Assembly: GCF_024464655.1 (NCBI RefSeq)
Contig: NZ_JANHAV010000001.1
Span: forward strand, 1 to 64,000
DNA: 64,000 nt
Direction: 5' to 3'
From: Halobellus inordinatus
Lineage (GTDB): Archaea > Halobacteriota > Halobacteria > Halobacteriales > Haloferacaceae
Of this stretch, positions 15,579 through 25,200 are shown in pieces. Numbering within the stretch: position 1 is the stretch's first letter; every line of letters starts with the position of its first letter. Both the position numbers and the translations under genes were made by a program. The notes under the pieces were generated by a model. It was not told the DNA's origin. It saw only the letters and a list, made by a program, of their open reading frames with translations, and searched no databases.

Positions 15579-17282
15579 ATGTATCTGCTCGAACCGTACG
15601 AACGGCTCCTGTGGGGGACGATGGACGTCCTCGGCGTCTCCCGCTCGGTCGCCCGGAAGGTGCACGTCGCGGTCGGGATCCAGTTCGCGATCTCGGTCGC
15701 ACAGGCGGCGCTTCCGTGGATTGCCAGCGGGGAGACGCAGACGCTCTTGTCGGCGCTGCTCCTCGTCGGCGCGGTCGTCGCGTTCCTCAATACGGTCCTG
15801 ATCGTCCGGCGCGACGTCGTCACGCCGATCGACCAGCTCTCGAGGTCCGCGTCCGCCGTCGCGGCCGGTGATCTCTCGACGTCGCCACCGACGACCGACG
15901 GCGACGACGAGGTCGCCCAACTGGTCGAAGACTTCGGAGATATGCACGAGCACCTCCAACTCGTGTCCGCGCAGGCGACGGCGATGGCGGATCGAGAGTT
16001 CGACGACCCGGTGCTCGAGGAACGACTTCCGGGCGAGTTCGGCGACTCGCTCGGCCGGATGGCCTCAGACCTCACGACGCACACGCGGGCGCTCCAGCAG
16101 TTGGTCGACGCCTTCGGCGAGGCGACCGAGCGCGCCCGCGAGGGCGACCTCACGGCGCTGATGCCCGCCGAGGAACTCGCCGCTGAGGACGACCGCTACG
16201 GCGAAGTCGCCCGCTCGTACAACGAGTTCCTCCGGACGCTCTCGGCGACGCTCGGCGACGTCCAGACGTTCGCCGACCAGGTCGCAGAGATGAGTTCGGA
16301 CGCTCAAACGCACGTCCGGCGTGCGACCGAAGCGAGCGAGGCCGTCGCGGCCGCGGTCGACGAGATCGAAGCCGGCGCCGACGAACAGACCGAACACCTC
16401 CAGACGGTCGCCTCGGAACTCTCGACGCTCTCGGCGACCGTCGAGGAGATCGCCGCTTCTGCGGACGAGGTCGCGGGGACCGCAGAGCGCGCCGCCGAAC
16501 GCGGACGCGCCGGCCGCGACGTCGCCACGACGGCGATGGAAGAACTCGACGCCGCCGAGGCCCGGATCGAAGAGACGGCGGCAGCGATGGAGGAACTAGC
16601 GGCACACATCGAGGAGATCGACGAGATCGCCGAGTTCATCGACTCGGTCGGCTCCCAGACCGATCTGCTCGCGATCAACGCCTCGATCGAGGCGGCCCAC
16701 GCCGGCTCCGCCGGTGACGGCTTCGGCGTCGTCGCCGAGGAGGTCAAATCGCTGGCCGAGGAGACCCGCGAGTCCGCCGACGAGGTCTCGACGCTCATCG
16801 AAGACGTCACCGAGCGCTCCGAGGAGACGCTCGCGACCGTTCACGAGACCGACCAGCAGGTGAAATCCAGCGTCGAGACCGTCGCGGAGGCCATCGAGGA
16901 GTTCGAGTCGATCGTCGACGACGTCGAGGGAATCGACGCGAGCATCCGTGAAGTGAGCAACGCGACCGACCAGCAGGCGGACTCCTCGCAGGACGTCGCC
17001 GCCCGCGTCGACGAGGTCGCGAACATCTCCGAGGAGACGACCGCACAGACCGCCGCGGCCGTCGAGGACGCGACCCAGCAGTCCGAGTCGCTCACCGAAC
17101 TCGAAACGCAGGCAGATCAGCTCTGCGAACGCGCGAACAACCTCGACGACCTCGTCGACTCCTTCGAGATCCTCGAGGAACACCGCGACGAAGGGTTCGA
17201 GTGGACGGAGCAACCTGTCAGCGACGCCGACGGCTCCGTGGATGCCGGAGGCCCCGCCGCTAGCGCGGCCTCTGACGACTGA
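15579..17282 (+). CDS. Methyl-accepting chemotaxis transducer, no large external domain
   Basis: This 567-residue Htr-type transducer has two membrane segments (residues about 29-48 and 58-76) joined by a loop of only about ten residues. A HAMP domain follows (VTPIDQLSRSASAVAAGDL) and then a long cytoplasmic coiled coil. The signalling tip contains IDSVGSQTDLLAINASIEAAHAGSAGDGFGVVAEEV (residues about 353-388), and Glu/Gln pairs fit methylation sites. Without an external sensory domain it may act with a membrane partner, as rhodopsin transducers do, or sense cytoplasmic state. No rhodopsin gene is near. TATA-like AGGCTTATGG (15546-15555) fits a leaderless start. Confidence 0.88.
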   Translation: MYLLEPYERLLWGTMDVLGVSRSVARKVHVAVGIQFAISVAQAALPWIASGETQTLLSALLLVGAVVAFLNTVLIVRRDVVTPIDQLSRSASAVAAGDLSTSPPTTDGDDEVAQLVEDFGDMHEHLQLVSAQATAMADREFDDPVLEERLPGEFGDSLGRMASDLTTHTRALQQLVDAFGEATERAREGDLTALMPAEELAAEDDRYGEVARSYNEFLRTLSATLGDVQTFADQVAEMSSDAQTHVRRATEASEAVAAAVDEIEAGADEQTEHLQTVASELSTLSATVEEIAASADEVAGTAERAAERGRAGRDVATTAMEELDAAEARIEETAAAMEELAAHIEEIDEIAEFIDSVGSQTDLLAINASIEAAHAGSAGDGFGVVAEEVKSLAEETRESADEVSTLIEDVTERSEETLATVHETDQQVKSSVETVAEAIEEFESIVDDVEGIDASIREVSNATDQQADSSQDVAARVDEVANISEETTAQTAAAVEDATQQSESLTELETQADQLCERANNLDDLVDSFEILEEHRDEGFEWTEQPVSDADGSVDAGGPAASAASDD

Positions 17283-17366
17283 CTTCGACCACCTCGTTTT
17301 GTCTCGCCGCTGATTGGTCCGCCAGCAGTCTATACCCTTATTTGTCCGCCGATCGAATCCGGAGAT

Positions 17367-19232
17367 ATGAAGATAGTGCCGGACACGAGCGCGGTCATCG
17401 ACGGTCGCGTGTCCGAGCGAGTCGAGTCGGACGGCGAGGTCACGGTTCTGGTCCCCGAAGCCGTCGTCGGAGAACTCGAATCCCAGGCCAACGACGGCCT
17501 CGACACGGGCTGGGCGGGCCTCGAAGAGCTCCAGCGCCTCGCGGAACTCGCCGACGCGGGCGACGTCGACGTCCGGTACGTCGGCCGCCGGACGAAACCC
17601 AGCGAGGCCACCGGCGCACACGAGGGCGACATCGACGCGCTCATCCGCGACATCGCAGAAGAGGAGCAGGCGACGCTTCTCACGAGCGACGTCGTCCAGT
17701 CGGAGGTCGCGAAGGCGAAAGGGATCGACGTCGAGTACGTCGAACCGCGCGTCCGCGGTTCCGGCGAACTCGTCATCGAGGAGTTCTTCGACGACCAGAC
17801 GATGTCGGTCCACCTCAAGACCGGGACGAAGCCGAAAGCCAAGCGCGGCGCCATCGGCGAGATGCACTACCAGACGATCGACGACGAGGTCTCCGACGAG
17901 GCGCAGATGAAAGAGTGGGCCGACGACATCGAGGAGACGGCCCGCACCAGTTCCGAGGGCTTTCTCGAACTCTCCGAACCGGGGATGAGCATCGTGCAGT
18001 TCCGCGACTACCGCATCGCGGTCGCGCGCCCGCCCTTCGCCGACGGCATCGAGATCACCGCCGTCCGGCCGATCGTCAAGACCGACCTGGATGACTACGA
18101 GTTCGCCGACGAACTCCGGGATCGGCTGAAAGAGCGCCAGCGCGGCGTCCTCATCTCCGGGTCTCCCGGAGCCGGGAAGTCGACGTTCGCGCAGGCCGTC
18201 GCGGAGTTCCTCACCGAGAGCGACTACGCGGTCAAGACGATGGAGAAGCCCCGCGACCTCCAGGTCGGTCCGGACATCACCCAGTACACCGCGCTCGGCG
18301 GCGACATGGAGAAGACGGCCGATTCGCTCCTCCTCGTCCGCCCGGACTACACGATCTACGACGAGGTGCGGAAGACGAAGGACTTCGGCGTCTTCGCGGA
18401 TATGCGCCTCGCAGGCGTCGGGATGGTCGGCGTCGTCCACGCCACGCGCGCCATCGACGCGCTCCAGCGTCTCGTCGGCCGCGTCGAACTCGGGATGATC
18501 CCGCAGGTCGTAGACACCGTCGTCTACATCGAAGACGGGCGCGTCGACACCGTCTACGACGTCAAGACGGAGGTGAAAGTCCCCGAAGGACTCACCGCGG
18601 AGGACCTCGCACGCCCGGTCATCCAGGTCACGAACTTCGAGACCGGAAAGCCCGAGTACGAGATCTACACGTTCAACCGGCAGGTCATCACCGTCCCGCT
18701 CACCGGCGACGGAGAGAGCGAGGAGAGCGGCGTCGGTCGCCTCGCCCGCCAGGAGATCGAACGCGAGATCCGCTCGATCGCCCGCGGGCACGTCGACGTC
18801 GAACTCAAGGGCCAGAACAAGGCGGTCGTCTACGTCGAAGAGGACGACATCTCCTACGTGATCGGCAAGGGCGGCGGCCGTATCTCCGACGTCGAAGACC
18901 GCCTCGGCATCGAGATCGACGTTCGGACGCACGACGAGAAACCGGGTCGCGGCGGCGCGAGTGGAAGCGCCGGCGGCTCCGGGGGTGCAGGCGGCGGCGC
19001 CCAGTCCTCCGAGGGCATCGTCGTCACGCCCGAAGTCACCTCCCGGCACGTCGTCGTCCGGATGGACGAACACGTCGGCGAGACCGTCGAGATCCGCGCC
19101 GACGGGGAGTACCTCTTCACCGCGACGGTCGGTCGCGGCGGCGACATCCAGGTCTCCCGCGGCAGCGCCATCGCGGACGAACTCGAACAGGCGATCGACC
19201 GGAAACAGCGGATCACGGTCCACCCGGCCTGA
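17367..19232 (+). CDS. PIN-PilT-type ATPase-KH protein (PINA-like)
   Basis: The 621-residue protein combines an N-terminal PIN nuclease fold (VPDTSAVIDGRVSE, acidic residues D6 and D12; TLLTSDVVQSEVAK), a central PilT/VirB11-like ATPase and a KH-like RNA/DNA-binding segment (VIGKGGGRISDVEDRLGIEIDV, residues about 495-516). The ATPase shows Walker A GSPGAGKST near residue 265, an Asp box, and VGVVHATRAIDALQRL. The same architecture is known as PINA in Sulfolobus, a hexamer that promotes Holliday-junction branch migration with Hjc. A Gly/Ser-rich linker lies at about residues 528-548. Despite the PilT similarity, no pilus gene is nearby. Confidence 0.88.
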   Translation: MKIVPDTSAVIDGRVSERVESDGEVTVLVPEAVVGELESQANDGLDTGWAGLEELQRLAELADAGDVDVRYVGRRTKPSEATGAHEGDIDALIRDIAEEEQATLLTSDVVQSEVAKAKGIDVEYVEPRVRGSGELVIEEFFDDQTMSVHLKTGTKPKAKRGAIGEMHYQTIDDEVSDEAQMKEWADDIEETARTSSEGFLELSEPGMSIVQFRDYRIAVARPPFADGIEITAVRPIVKTDLDDYEFADELRDRLKERQRGVLISGSPGAGKSTFAQAVAEFLTESDYAVKTMEKPRDLQVGPDITQYTALGGDMEKTADSLLLVRPDYTIYDEVRKTKDFGVFADMRLAGVGMVGVVHATRAIDALQRLVGRVELGMIPQVVDTVVYIEDGRVDTVYDVKTEVKVPEGLTAEDLARPVIQVTNFETGKPEYEIYTFNRQVITVPLTGDGESEESGVGRLARQEIEREIRSIARGHVDVELKGQNKAVVYVEEDDISYVIGKGGGRISDVEDRLGIEIDVRTHDEKPGRGGASGSAGGSGGAGGGAQSSEGIVVTPEVTSRHVVVRMDEHVGETVEIRADGEYLFTATVGRGGDIQVSRGSAIADELEQAIDRKQRITVHPA

Positions 19233-19316
19233 TTCACGGCGTTCGTCGGATCCGCTCAGTCGCGCCGGCCCTCGCTGAATCGGACGATTCTTCCCCCGAC
19301 CGGTGTACTCTCGGGT

Positions 19317-19619
19317 ATGGAATCGGACACGCCGCCGGCGGAGGTGCTCGACGAACTGTTCGCGACGATCGAGGACCGCAAGGAGACGCTACCCGAGGGC
19401 TCCTACACGACGTCGCTTTTCACCCACGAGAAGGGGAAAAACGCCGTCTTAGAGAAGATCGGCGAGGAGGCCACCGAGACGATTCTCGCCGCGAAAGACG
19501 AAAACGAGGAGGAACTGCTGGCCGAGAGCGCCGACCTCGTCTATCACCTGCTCGTCGTGCTCGCGATGGAGGACGTCACGCTCGACGATCTCCGAACGGA
19601 ACTCCGCGATCGGTTCTGA
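19317..19619 (+). CDS. hisE: Phosphoribosyl-ATP diphosphatase
   Basis: The 100-residue MazG-fold enzyme converts phosphoribosyl-ATP to phosphoribosyl-AMP and pyrophosphate, the second step of histidine synthesis. Motifs are SYTTSLFTHEKGKNAVLEKIGEEATE (residues about 27-52, with the ExxE metal ligands) and DENEEELLAESADLVYHLLV. It stands apart from other his genes, as is common in haloarchaea, whose his genes are scattered. HisI, the partner activity, is not fused and not in the window. Confidence 0.94.
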   Translation: MESDTPPAEVLDELFATIEDRKETLPEGSYTTSLFTHEKGKNAVLEKIGEEATETILAAKDENEEELLAESADLVYHLLVVLAMEDVTLDDLRTELRDRF

Positions 19620-19646
19620 GGCGGACCGCAGACCGGGAAAAGAACG

Positions 19647-20315
19647 CTATCGGAACGAAACGCCTAGGTCGTGCAGGCCGTCGTTGTTCTGGGCGACGTT
19701 GATCAACAGCGGCGTCAGCGACTCGACCTCTGCGGCGTTCGCGATGCCGCCGGCGTCGAGCGCGCGGAGGCCGTCGATGTCCTCTGCGATTCCGGCGACG
19801 GTGTCTTTCGCGCCCTCGTCCTCGCCCACGAGGAGCGTGTCGATGCCGAGGTCGGCGTCGAGGTTCGCGAGGCGCCCGGCCGCGAGGTTGTGGAACGCGC
19901 CGACGACGGGCACGTCCTCGGGGGCGGCGTCGGCGACGAGTGCGGTCACGCTGCCCGCGCCCGGTGGGTGGTAGTGGAAGCCGTCCTCGTCTCGCTGCAT
20001 CCCCGCGGCGGGGGTGACCAGCACGTCGTCCGCATCGAGGCTGTCGGCGACGGCGTCGACCGTGTCCGCGACGTGGTACGGCGGGACGCTGAGGACGACG
20101 ACGTCAGCCCGATCGGCCGCCATCGCGTTCTCGAAGCCCGTGATCTTCGTCTCGCGGCCGTGTTCTGCAACGGTCTCCTGATACGCGGCGGCGGCGTCGT
20201 GTGCGGCGTCGGGGTCCCGAGAGCCGATTACGACGTCGTGGTCCGTGTGGTAGGCCCAGCGGAGCGCGAGGCCCTCGCCGACGTCGCCGGTACCGCCGAG
20301 AAGTGCGATTCGCAT
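19647..20315 (-). CDS. npdG: NADPH-dependent F420 reductase
   Basis: The 222-residue protein starts MRIALLGGTGDVGEGLALRW, a Rossmann loop followed by IGSRDPDAA, where the Ser-Arg suits the NADP phosphate. The family motifs VVVLSVPPYHVADTV, LVTPAAGM, and VVGAFHNLAAGRLANLD are present. It transfers hydride between NADPH and coenzyme F420. The ATG at 20315 is chosen because it starts right at the first beta strand; upstream in-frame codons encode an atypical basic sequence. It is convergent with hisE. Confidence 0.88.
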   Translation of the reverse strand: MRIALLGGTGDVGEGLALRWAYHTDHDVVIGSRDPDAAHDAAAAYQETVAEHGRETKITGFENAMAADRADVVVLSVPPYHVADTVDAVADSLDADDVLVTPAAGMQRDEDGFHYHPPGAGSVTALVADAAPEDVPVVGAFHNLAAGRLANLDADLGIDTLLVGEDEGAKDTVAGIAEDIDGLRALDAGGIANAAEVESLTPLLINVAQNNDGLHDLGVSFR

Positions 20316-20410
20316 AGGTGGCCGTGAGGAGGCGGTCGGGTAAAGGGTTGCGTGACCGGGGATGGCTGCCGGTGTTCGCCCCTGTGTCGCGGTGTCGCAG
20401 GCCGTCTCGC

Positions 20411-20626
20411 TCACTCCCAGTCGTTCGCTCTCTCCTGTGCCGCTGTCGCCATCGGGAGGTACACGACGAGGAACCCCACGAGGGGAGCGACGATCAGCGT
20501 CCCGAGAAGCAGACCCGTTCGGATCGAGGTCTCCGGGGGCAGCAGTCGCCACACGCCGAGTCCGAGGACGTCGACAGCGATCACCACTGCGGCGAACCGG
20601 AGGAAGTTCGAGCGGACGTCGCTCAC
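20411..20626 (-). CDS. Small two-span membrane protein
   Basis: The 71-residue protein has two hydrophobic helices (about residues 9-27 and 36-59) with a short polar loop and an acidic C-terminus. I do not recognise a family. Its ATG overlaps the stop of the larger membrane protein upstream by 4 bases (ATGA), so the two genes are almost certainly translated together, and the products may interact. Confidence 0.6.
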   Translation of the reverse strand: MSDVRSNFLRFAAVVIAVDVLGLGVWRLLPPETSIRTGLLLGTLIVAPLVGFLVVYLPMATAAQERANDWE

Positions 20627-21000
20627 GCTCTCGACCCTCCGGTCCAGCGCCGCGGATTCAGTCCTTTCGCCTGGGTCGCGACCAGCCAGCCGACTGCGAG
20701 CGGGACGAGGCCGCCGACCGGGCCGCCGACGCCGAGCGCACCGAGTGCGAGACGACCGCCGAGCGCGACGCCGAAGAAGACGAGATACTGGACGGTCTGA
20801 TCGCCCGCTTCCGCCTCCGGCGAGATCGAATCGAGTGCGAACCAGGCGGCCAGCGGGGCGACGACGACGAAGGTGCCGAGGGCGACGCCGAGCGGCAGGA
20901 GGCCGGTCGGGTCGGGCGCGAGGACGGTCGTCACGACGACGGCGACGACCGCGGCGAAGATGCCGGCCCAGGCGAGTCGTTCGATGCGAAGCGCGTCCAT
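20623..21000 (-). CDS. Membrane protein, four spans
   Basis: The 125-residue protein (start at the ATG at 21000, MDALRIERLAW) has four hydrophobic segments, at about residues 10-27, 33-51, 68-86 and 88-105, separated by short Asp/Glu loops. No catalytic motif or named family is evident. It overlaps the downstream 71-residue membrane protein by 4 bases. The longer reading frame to 21057 would add 19 residues without clear support; the T-rich stretch there looks more like the promoter. Confidence 0.6.
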   Translation of the reverse strand: MDALRIERLAWAGIFAAVVAVVVTTVLAPDPTGLLPLGVALGTFVVVAPLAAWFALDSISPEAEAGDQTVQYLVFFGVALGGRLALGALGVGGPVGGLVPLAVGWLVATQAKGLNPRRWTGGSRA

Positions 21001-21088
21001 CGCGTGAGGGTTAGACGGGGACGCAAAAAGCGTGCTCGTTGGGTGCTCGTAGCGCACCTGCCGAGGCGCGCTGCCGCCGCCGCCGGAC

Positions 21089-21955
21089 CTACTCGAAGAG
21101 CAGCGCCGGGAGGTCGTTCACGGAGCCGACGACGGCGGCCGCGCCGGCGGCCTCGTACGCCCGTCGCCCCGATTCGCCGGCCAGTCCGCCAGTCAGGACG
21201 CCGATACCGTAGTACTCCCGCTCGGGATCGCTCTCGGCGGCGTTGACCGCGGTCTTCACGTCGTCGAGGGTGTCGCCGGCGAAGGCGACGCTGTCGGCGT
21301 CGAAGCGCTCTGCGAGCGTCACGAGCGCGTGGGGGTGCGGCTTGCCCTCCTCCCAGTCGTCCATCGTGAAGCGGTGCTCGTCGGGAACCGAGAGTCCGAC
21401 GCGGTCGAGCGCGATCTCGGCCTCCGCCGCCGGCCGTCCCGTGAGGACGCCCACGTCGGCGTGCTGTCGCAGTCGGTCGATCGTCTCGGGTTCGAGGATG
21501 ATCGGCTCGTCGTGGATGTATCCCGCGGTCTCGAACGGCGGCTCGCCGCCCTCTAGCTCTCGATACAGGTCCGCGCCGAGATACAGCGCCTGGAACGCCT
21601 CGCGGAGTCCCTTGCGGTTCCACTCGTCGCGGACGGCTGCGAGCGCGTCGGCGTCGAGATGAGCGCTCGCGACCGCTTCGGCGGCGTCGAGACCGCCGCC
21701 CTGGGCTTCGATCCGGTCGGTGAACGCCGAGAGTCCGATCGGCTCGCGCTCGTCGACGAGGACGTACAGCGCCGCCGCGTAGGTCACGTCCCAGTCGTTG
21801 TTGAAGCCGCCGGCGTCCTTGAACAACTGAACGTCGTCGCGGTCGATCGTCCGGTCGTACAGGCGCTCGACGGATTCCACGATAGCGCGACGATACGAGT
21901 CGGCCACGTCGAGGAGCACGCCGTCGATGTCGAGGACGACCGCGTCTGCGTGCAT
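21089..21955 (-). CDS. HAD-superfamily hydrolase, TIGR01548 type
   Basis: The 288-residue protein has the HAD motifs: [11 protein letters not shown] (motif I, D8 and D10), [11 protein letters not shown] (motif II Thr), a Lys in [14 protein letters not shown] (motif III), and [12 protein letters not shown] (motif IV acidic pair). Haloarchaeal members are annotated as TIGR01548; some related proteins are linked to imidazoleglycerol-phosphate or general phosphatase activity, and the substrate is unknown. The start ([12 protein letters not shown]) is the ATG just before motif I. It diverges from leuS over about 170 bases. Confidence 0.82.
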   Translation of the reverse strand: MHADAVVLDIDGVLLDVADSYRRAIVESVERLYDRTIDRDDVQLFKDAGGFNNDWDVTYAAALYVLVDEREPIGLSAFTDRIEAQGGGLDAAEAVASAHLDADALAAVRDEWNRKGLREAFQALYLGADLYRELEGGEPPFETAGYIHDEPIILEPETIDRLRQHADVGVLTGRPAAEAEIALDRVGLSVPDEHRFTMDDWEEGKPHPHALVTLAERFDADSVAFAGDTLDDVKTAVNAAESDPEREYYGIGVLTGGLAGESGRRAYEAAGAAAVVGSVNDLPALLFE

Positions 21956-22126
21956 ACTCGTAGGCGGCCGGGCGGCGGCCTTAGCGTTGTCCCTTCCACG
22001 CGCTCGCAGGTGTCGACCAGGACGCGAGCGCTCGTCGCTGTCGATCGAACGCGAATGGCGGACACAGCCCACGCCCTCGGCATCGAGTTAGGAGATATTT
22101 TACCGTGGGGTCGCCAGAGAGGAGAT

Positions 22127-25015
22127 ATGGACTACGACCCGCAGGAACTCGAAGCGCGGTGGCGCGAGCGGTGGGCCGAGGAGGGTCGCTACGAGGCCGA
22201 CCCCGTCGGTGCCGACGACCCCGACACCGCCGCCGAGGAGGACGCGACGTTCATTACCGTCCCGTATCCGTACCCCAGCGGCGGGATGCACATCGGCCAC
22301 GCCCGGACGTACACCGTCCCCGACGTCTACGCCCGGTATCGACGCCAGCAGGGCGACAACGTCCTGTTCCCGATCGCCTGGCACGTCACCGGCACGCCGA
22401 TCATCGGCGCGGTCGAGCGCCTGAAGAAGGGCGAAGAAGAGCAACTGTCGGTTCTCCGCGACACCTACAACGTCTCCGAAGACACGCTCGCGGACCTGGA
22501 GACGCCGATGGGCTACGCCCGCCACTTCATCGAGCAGCACTACAAGAAGGGGATGAAGAACCTCGGGCTCTCGATCGACTGGCGGCGGGAGTTCACCACC
22601 AACGACGACCGCTACTCGCAGTTTATCACCTGGCAGTACGAGACGCTGCGGGACCGCGGCCTCCTGGAGAAGGGGCTACACCCCGTCAAGTACTGCACAA
22701 ACGAGAAACAGCCGGTCACGACGCACGACTTACTGGAAGGCGAGGAGGCCGAGTTCCAGGAGTACACGCTCGTCCGGTTCGGCCACGGCGACACCGTCGT
22801 CCCGATGGCGACGCTCCGCCCCGAGACCGTCCGCGGAGTCACGAACGCTTACATCGACCCCGACGCCGACTACGTGATCGCCGACGTCGACGGCGAGGAG
22901 TGGTTCGTCTCCGCGCCCGCCGTCGAGAAACTACAACTGCAGGGCCACGACGTCACGCCGAAACGCACCGTCGCCGGCGAGCACCTGGTCGGCGAGCGCG
23001 TCACGAACCCCATCACGGGCGAGGAGGTCGTCGTCCTACCTGCGGACTTCGTCGACGCCGAGAACGCCACCGGGGTCGTGATGTCGGTGCCGGCACACTC
23101 GCCGGACGACTACGTCGCCCTGCAGGAGGCGAAAGCCGACGACGAGCGGCTACGCGAGTACGGCATCGATCCCGACGAGGTCGAGGAGATCGAACCGGTT
23201 CCGATCCTCTCGATCGAGGGCTACGGCGACATCCCAGCGAAGACCGCCGTCGAGGAGGCCGGCATCGAGTCCAGCGCTGACCCTGCACTCGAAGAGGCCA
23301 CGAAGGAGCTGTACAACAGCGAGTTCCACAGCGGCCGCCTGAACGACGAGTACGGGGAGTTTGCGGGCGAGATCGTCGAAGACGTCCGCGGCCGATTCAG
23401 GGACGCCTACCGCGACGAGGGCGCGTTCGGCACGATGCAGGAGTTCTCCGAGGAGGTCGTCTGCCGCTGCGGCGGCGACGTCGTCGTCGCCGAGCAGGAC
23501 ACGTGGTTCCTGCGCTACAACGACGAGGCGTGGAAGCAGAAAGCCCACGACGTGGTTTCGCGGATGGAGGCGATCCCGGAGAACACCCGCGGCGAGTACG
23601 ATCACACGATCGACTGGCTGAACGAGTGGCCCTGCATCCGGAACTACGGGCTGGGCACGCGCCTGCCGTGGGACGACGAGTTCGTCATCGAACCGCTGTC
23701 GGACTCGACGATCTATATGGCGTACTACACGATCGCCCACCGGCTGGACGAGATCCCCGTCGAAGACCTCGATCGGGAGTTCTTCGACGCGCTGTTCTAC
23801 GGTGCCGACGCGGTTGAGGACCCCGACGAGCGCGCGCTGGAACTGCGTGCGGAGTGGCTCTACTGGTACCCCGTCACCTACCGCTTCTCGGCGAACGACC
23901 TTATCTCGAATCACCTGACGTTCTATCTGTTCCACCACGCCGAACTGTTCGGCGAGGCCCAGTGGCCCGCGGGCATCGTCATTATGGGGATGGGTCTGCT
24001 CGAAGGCGAGAAGATGTCGTCCTCGAAGGGGCACGTCGTCCTCCCCGGTGCGGCGATCGACGAGTACGGCGCGGACACGGTGCGCTTCTTCCTGCTCAAC
24101 TCCGCGGAGCCGTGGCAGGACTACGACTGGCGCGCCGAACAGGTCGAGTCCGTGCAGACGCAACTGGAGCGCTTCTGGAACCGCGCCCAGGACGTCGTCG
24201 ACGACCCCGGCCCCGAGGAACGCCCCGATCTGGCGACGGCGGACCGCTGGCTGCTGTCGCGCCTCCAGCGGACCGTCGCTACGGTCACTGAGGCGATGGA
24301 AGGCTCCGAGACCCGGACTGCGAGTCAGGCCGCCTTCTACGACTTCGAGGAGGACCTGCGCTGGTACCGCCGCCGGACGGATCGCTCGCGCCCCGCGGCG
24401 CGCTGGACGCTTCGGGAGGTCCTGGAGACGCGACTGCGCCTGCTCGCGCCGTTCGTGCCGTTCCTGACGAACGAACTCCACGAACAGTTGACGGGCACGC
24501 CTGCGGAGGACGCGCCGTGGCCCGAAGTCGACGACGACCTGCTCGACCGCGGCATCGAGGCCGCGGAAACGCAGATCGAACGGCTCGTCGACGACATCCA
24601 GGGCATCCGCCAGTCCCTGCAGAACGCCGACGAGGACGTTCCCGAGGCGGACCCCGACCGCATTCGCGTCACCGTCGCGGCCGACTGGAAGCACGACGTG
24701 TTCGGCACGGTCGCCGACCTCGGTGCGGACCAGGGCGCAGTGATGGGCGAAGTGATGCAGGACCCCGATCTCCGCGAGCGCGGCAACGCCGTCAACGACC
24801 TCGTCGGTGAACTGATCGAGTTCGCCCGCGGTCGCGACGACGACGAACTCGACGCGCTCGCCGGTCTCGACGAACAGGACGCCTACGAGCGCGCGGCCGA
24901 CTTCCTCGGCCGGGAGTTCGACGCCGAGATCGTCGTCCAGAAGGAAGGCGAAGACGTCGAAGCGCGCAAGCAGGCGGTCCCGTTCCGGCCCGCGATCGAA
25001 CTCGAAGCCGAGTAG
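22127..25015 (+). CDS. leuS: Leucine--tRNA ligase
   Basis: The 962-residue class I synthetase is of the archaeal/eukaryotic LeuRS type. PYPYPSGGMHIGHARTYT (residues about 43-60) carries the HIGH motif. The CP1 editing domain lies around residues 170-420, with VTNAYIDPDADYVIA and VMSVPAHSPDDYVALQEA. KMSSSKGHVVLPGAA is the KMSKS loop near residue 631, followed by the anticodon-binding helical domain and an archaeal C-terminal extension. GGAGAT directly precedes the ATG at 22127, and a TATA-like ATATTTTACC lies at 22095-22104. An 81-base palindrome begins 5 bases after the stop. Confidence 0.96.
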   Translation: MDYDPQELEARWRERWAEEGRYEADPVGADDPDTAAEEDATFITVPYPYPSGGMHIGHARTYTVPDVYARYRRQQGDNVLFPIAWHVTGTPIIGAVERLKKGEEEQLSVLRDTYNVSEDTLADLETPMGYARHFIEQHYKKGMKNLGLSIDWRREFTTNDDRYSQFITWQYETLRDRGLLEKGLHPVKYCTNEKQPVTTHDLLEGEEAEFQEYTLVRFGHGDTVVPMATLRPETVRGVTNAYIDPDADYVIADVDGEEWFVSAPAVEKLQLQGHDVTPKRTVAGEHLVGERVTNPITGEEVVVLPADFVDAENATGVVMSVPAHSPDDYVALQEAKADDERLREYGIDPDEVEEIEPVPILSIEGYGDIPAKTAVEEAGIESSADPALEEATKELYNSEFHSGRLNDEYGEFAGEIVEDVRGRFRDAYRDEGAFGTMQEFSEEVVCRCGGDVVVAEQDTWFLRYNDEAWKQKAHDVVSRMEAIPENTRGEYDHTIDWLNEWPCIRNYGLGTRLPWDDEFVIEPLSDSTIYMAYYTIAHRLDEIPVEDLDREFFDALFYGADAVEDPDERALELRAEWLYWYPVTYRFSANDLISNHLTFYLFHHAELFGEAQWPAGIVIMGMGLLEGEKMSSSKGHVVLPGAAIDEYGADTVRFFLLNSAEPWQDYDWRAEQVESVQTQLERFWNRAQDVVDDPGPEERPDLATADRWLLSRLQRTVATVTEAMEGSETRTASQAAFYDFEEDLRWYRRRTDRSRPAARWTLREVLETRLRLLAPFVPFLTNELHEQLTGTPAEDAPWPEVDDDLLDRGIEAAETQIERLVDDIQGIRQSLQNADEDVPEADPDRIRVTVAADWKHDVFGTVADLGADQGAVMGEVMQDPDLRERGNAVNDLVGELIEFARGRDDDELDALAGLDEQDAYERAADFLGREFDAEIVVQKEGEDVEARKQAVPFRPAIELEAE

Positions 25016-25020
25016 GGTTC

Positions 25021-25101
25021 ATACTGTCGGACAGAAGTTCGTGAATCATGTTGGCACCCACGGGGTGCCGCTGATTTTCACATCGTTCCGTCCGACAGTA
25101 T
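25021..25101. repeat. 81-base imperfect palindrome after leuS
   Basis: The whole interval folds on a single centre at 25061. Outer arms are a perfect 12-base inverted repeat (ATACTGTCGGAC at 25021-25032 and GTCCGACAGTAT at 25090-25101). The middle arms are imperfect but keep GAA and GTGAA in register. The inner stem is perfect, GGCACCC (25053-25059) and GGGTGCC (25063-25069), with a 3-base loop. Terminal perfection with a decayed interior suggests a small MITE-like element; a terminator of leuS is the alternative. No second copy was seen in the window. Confidence 0.75.
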
Positions 25102-25200
25102 CAATCGTCGCTGCCGTCGCCGTGACAGTCCAAGTGATTACACGGGCGTAACCTGCTGTAGCACCGTAATCTGGCCGTTCTCTCCGTCCCGACTCGCGAA

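Noticed and set aside
16596-19223. An 875-codon open frame on the minus strand
   Set aside because: It lies opposite the chemotaxis transducer and PIN-ATPase genes, whose protein families are certain. GC-rich codon bias creates such antisense frames; its protein has a repetitive Asp/Val/Arg composition with no domain.
17367-19232. Type IV pilus retraction ATPase PilT
   Set aside because: The ATPase resembles PilT, but the fused PIN and KH parts and the absence of pilus genes point to the PINA-type DNA-processing protein.
21659-22126. In-frame extension of leuS by 156 codons upstream
   Set aside because: The extension runs through the start of the divergent HAD hydrolase gene and the intergenic promoter; the ATG at 22127 has a ribosome binding site and gives the normal LeuRS N-terminus.
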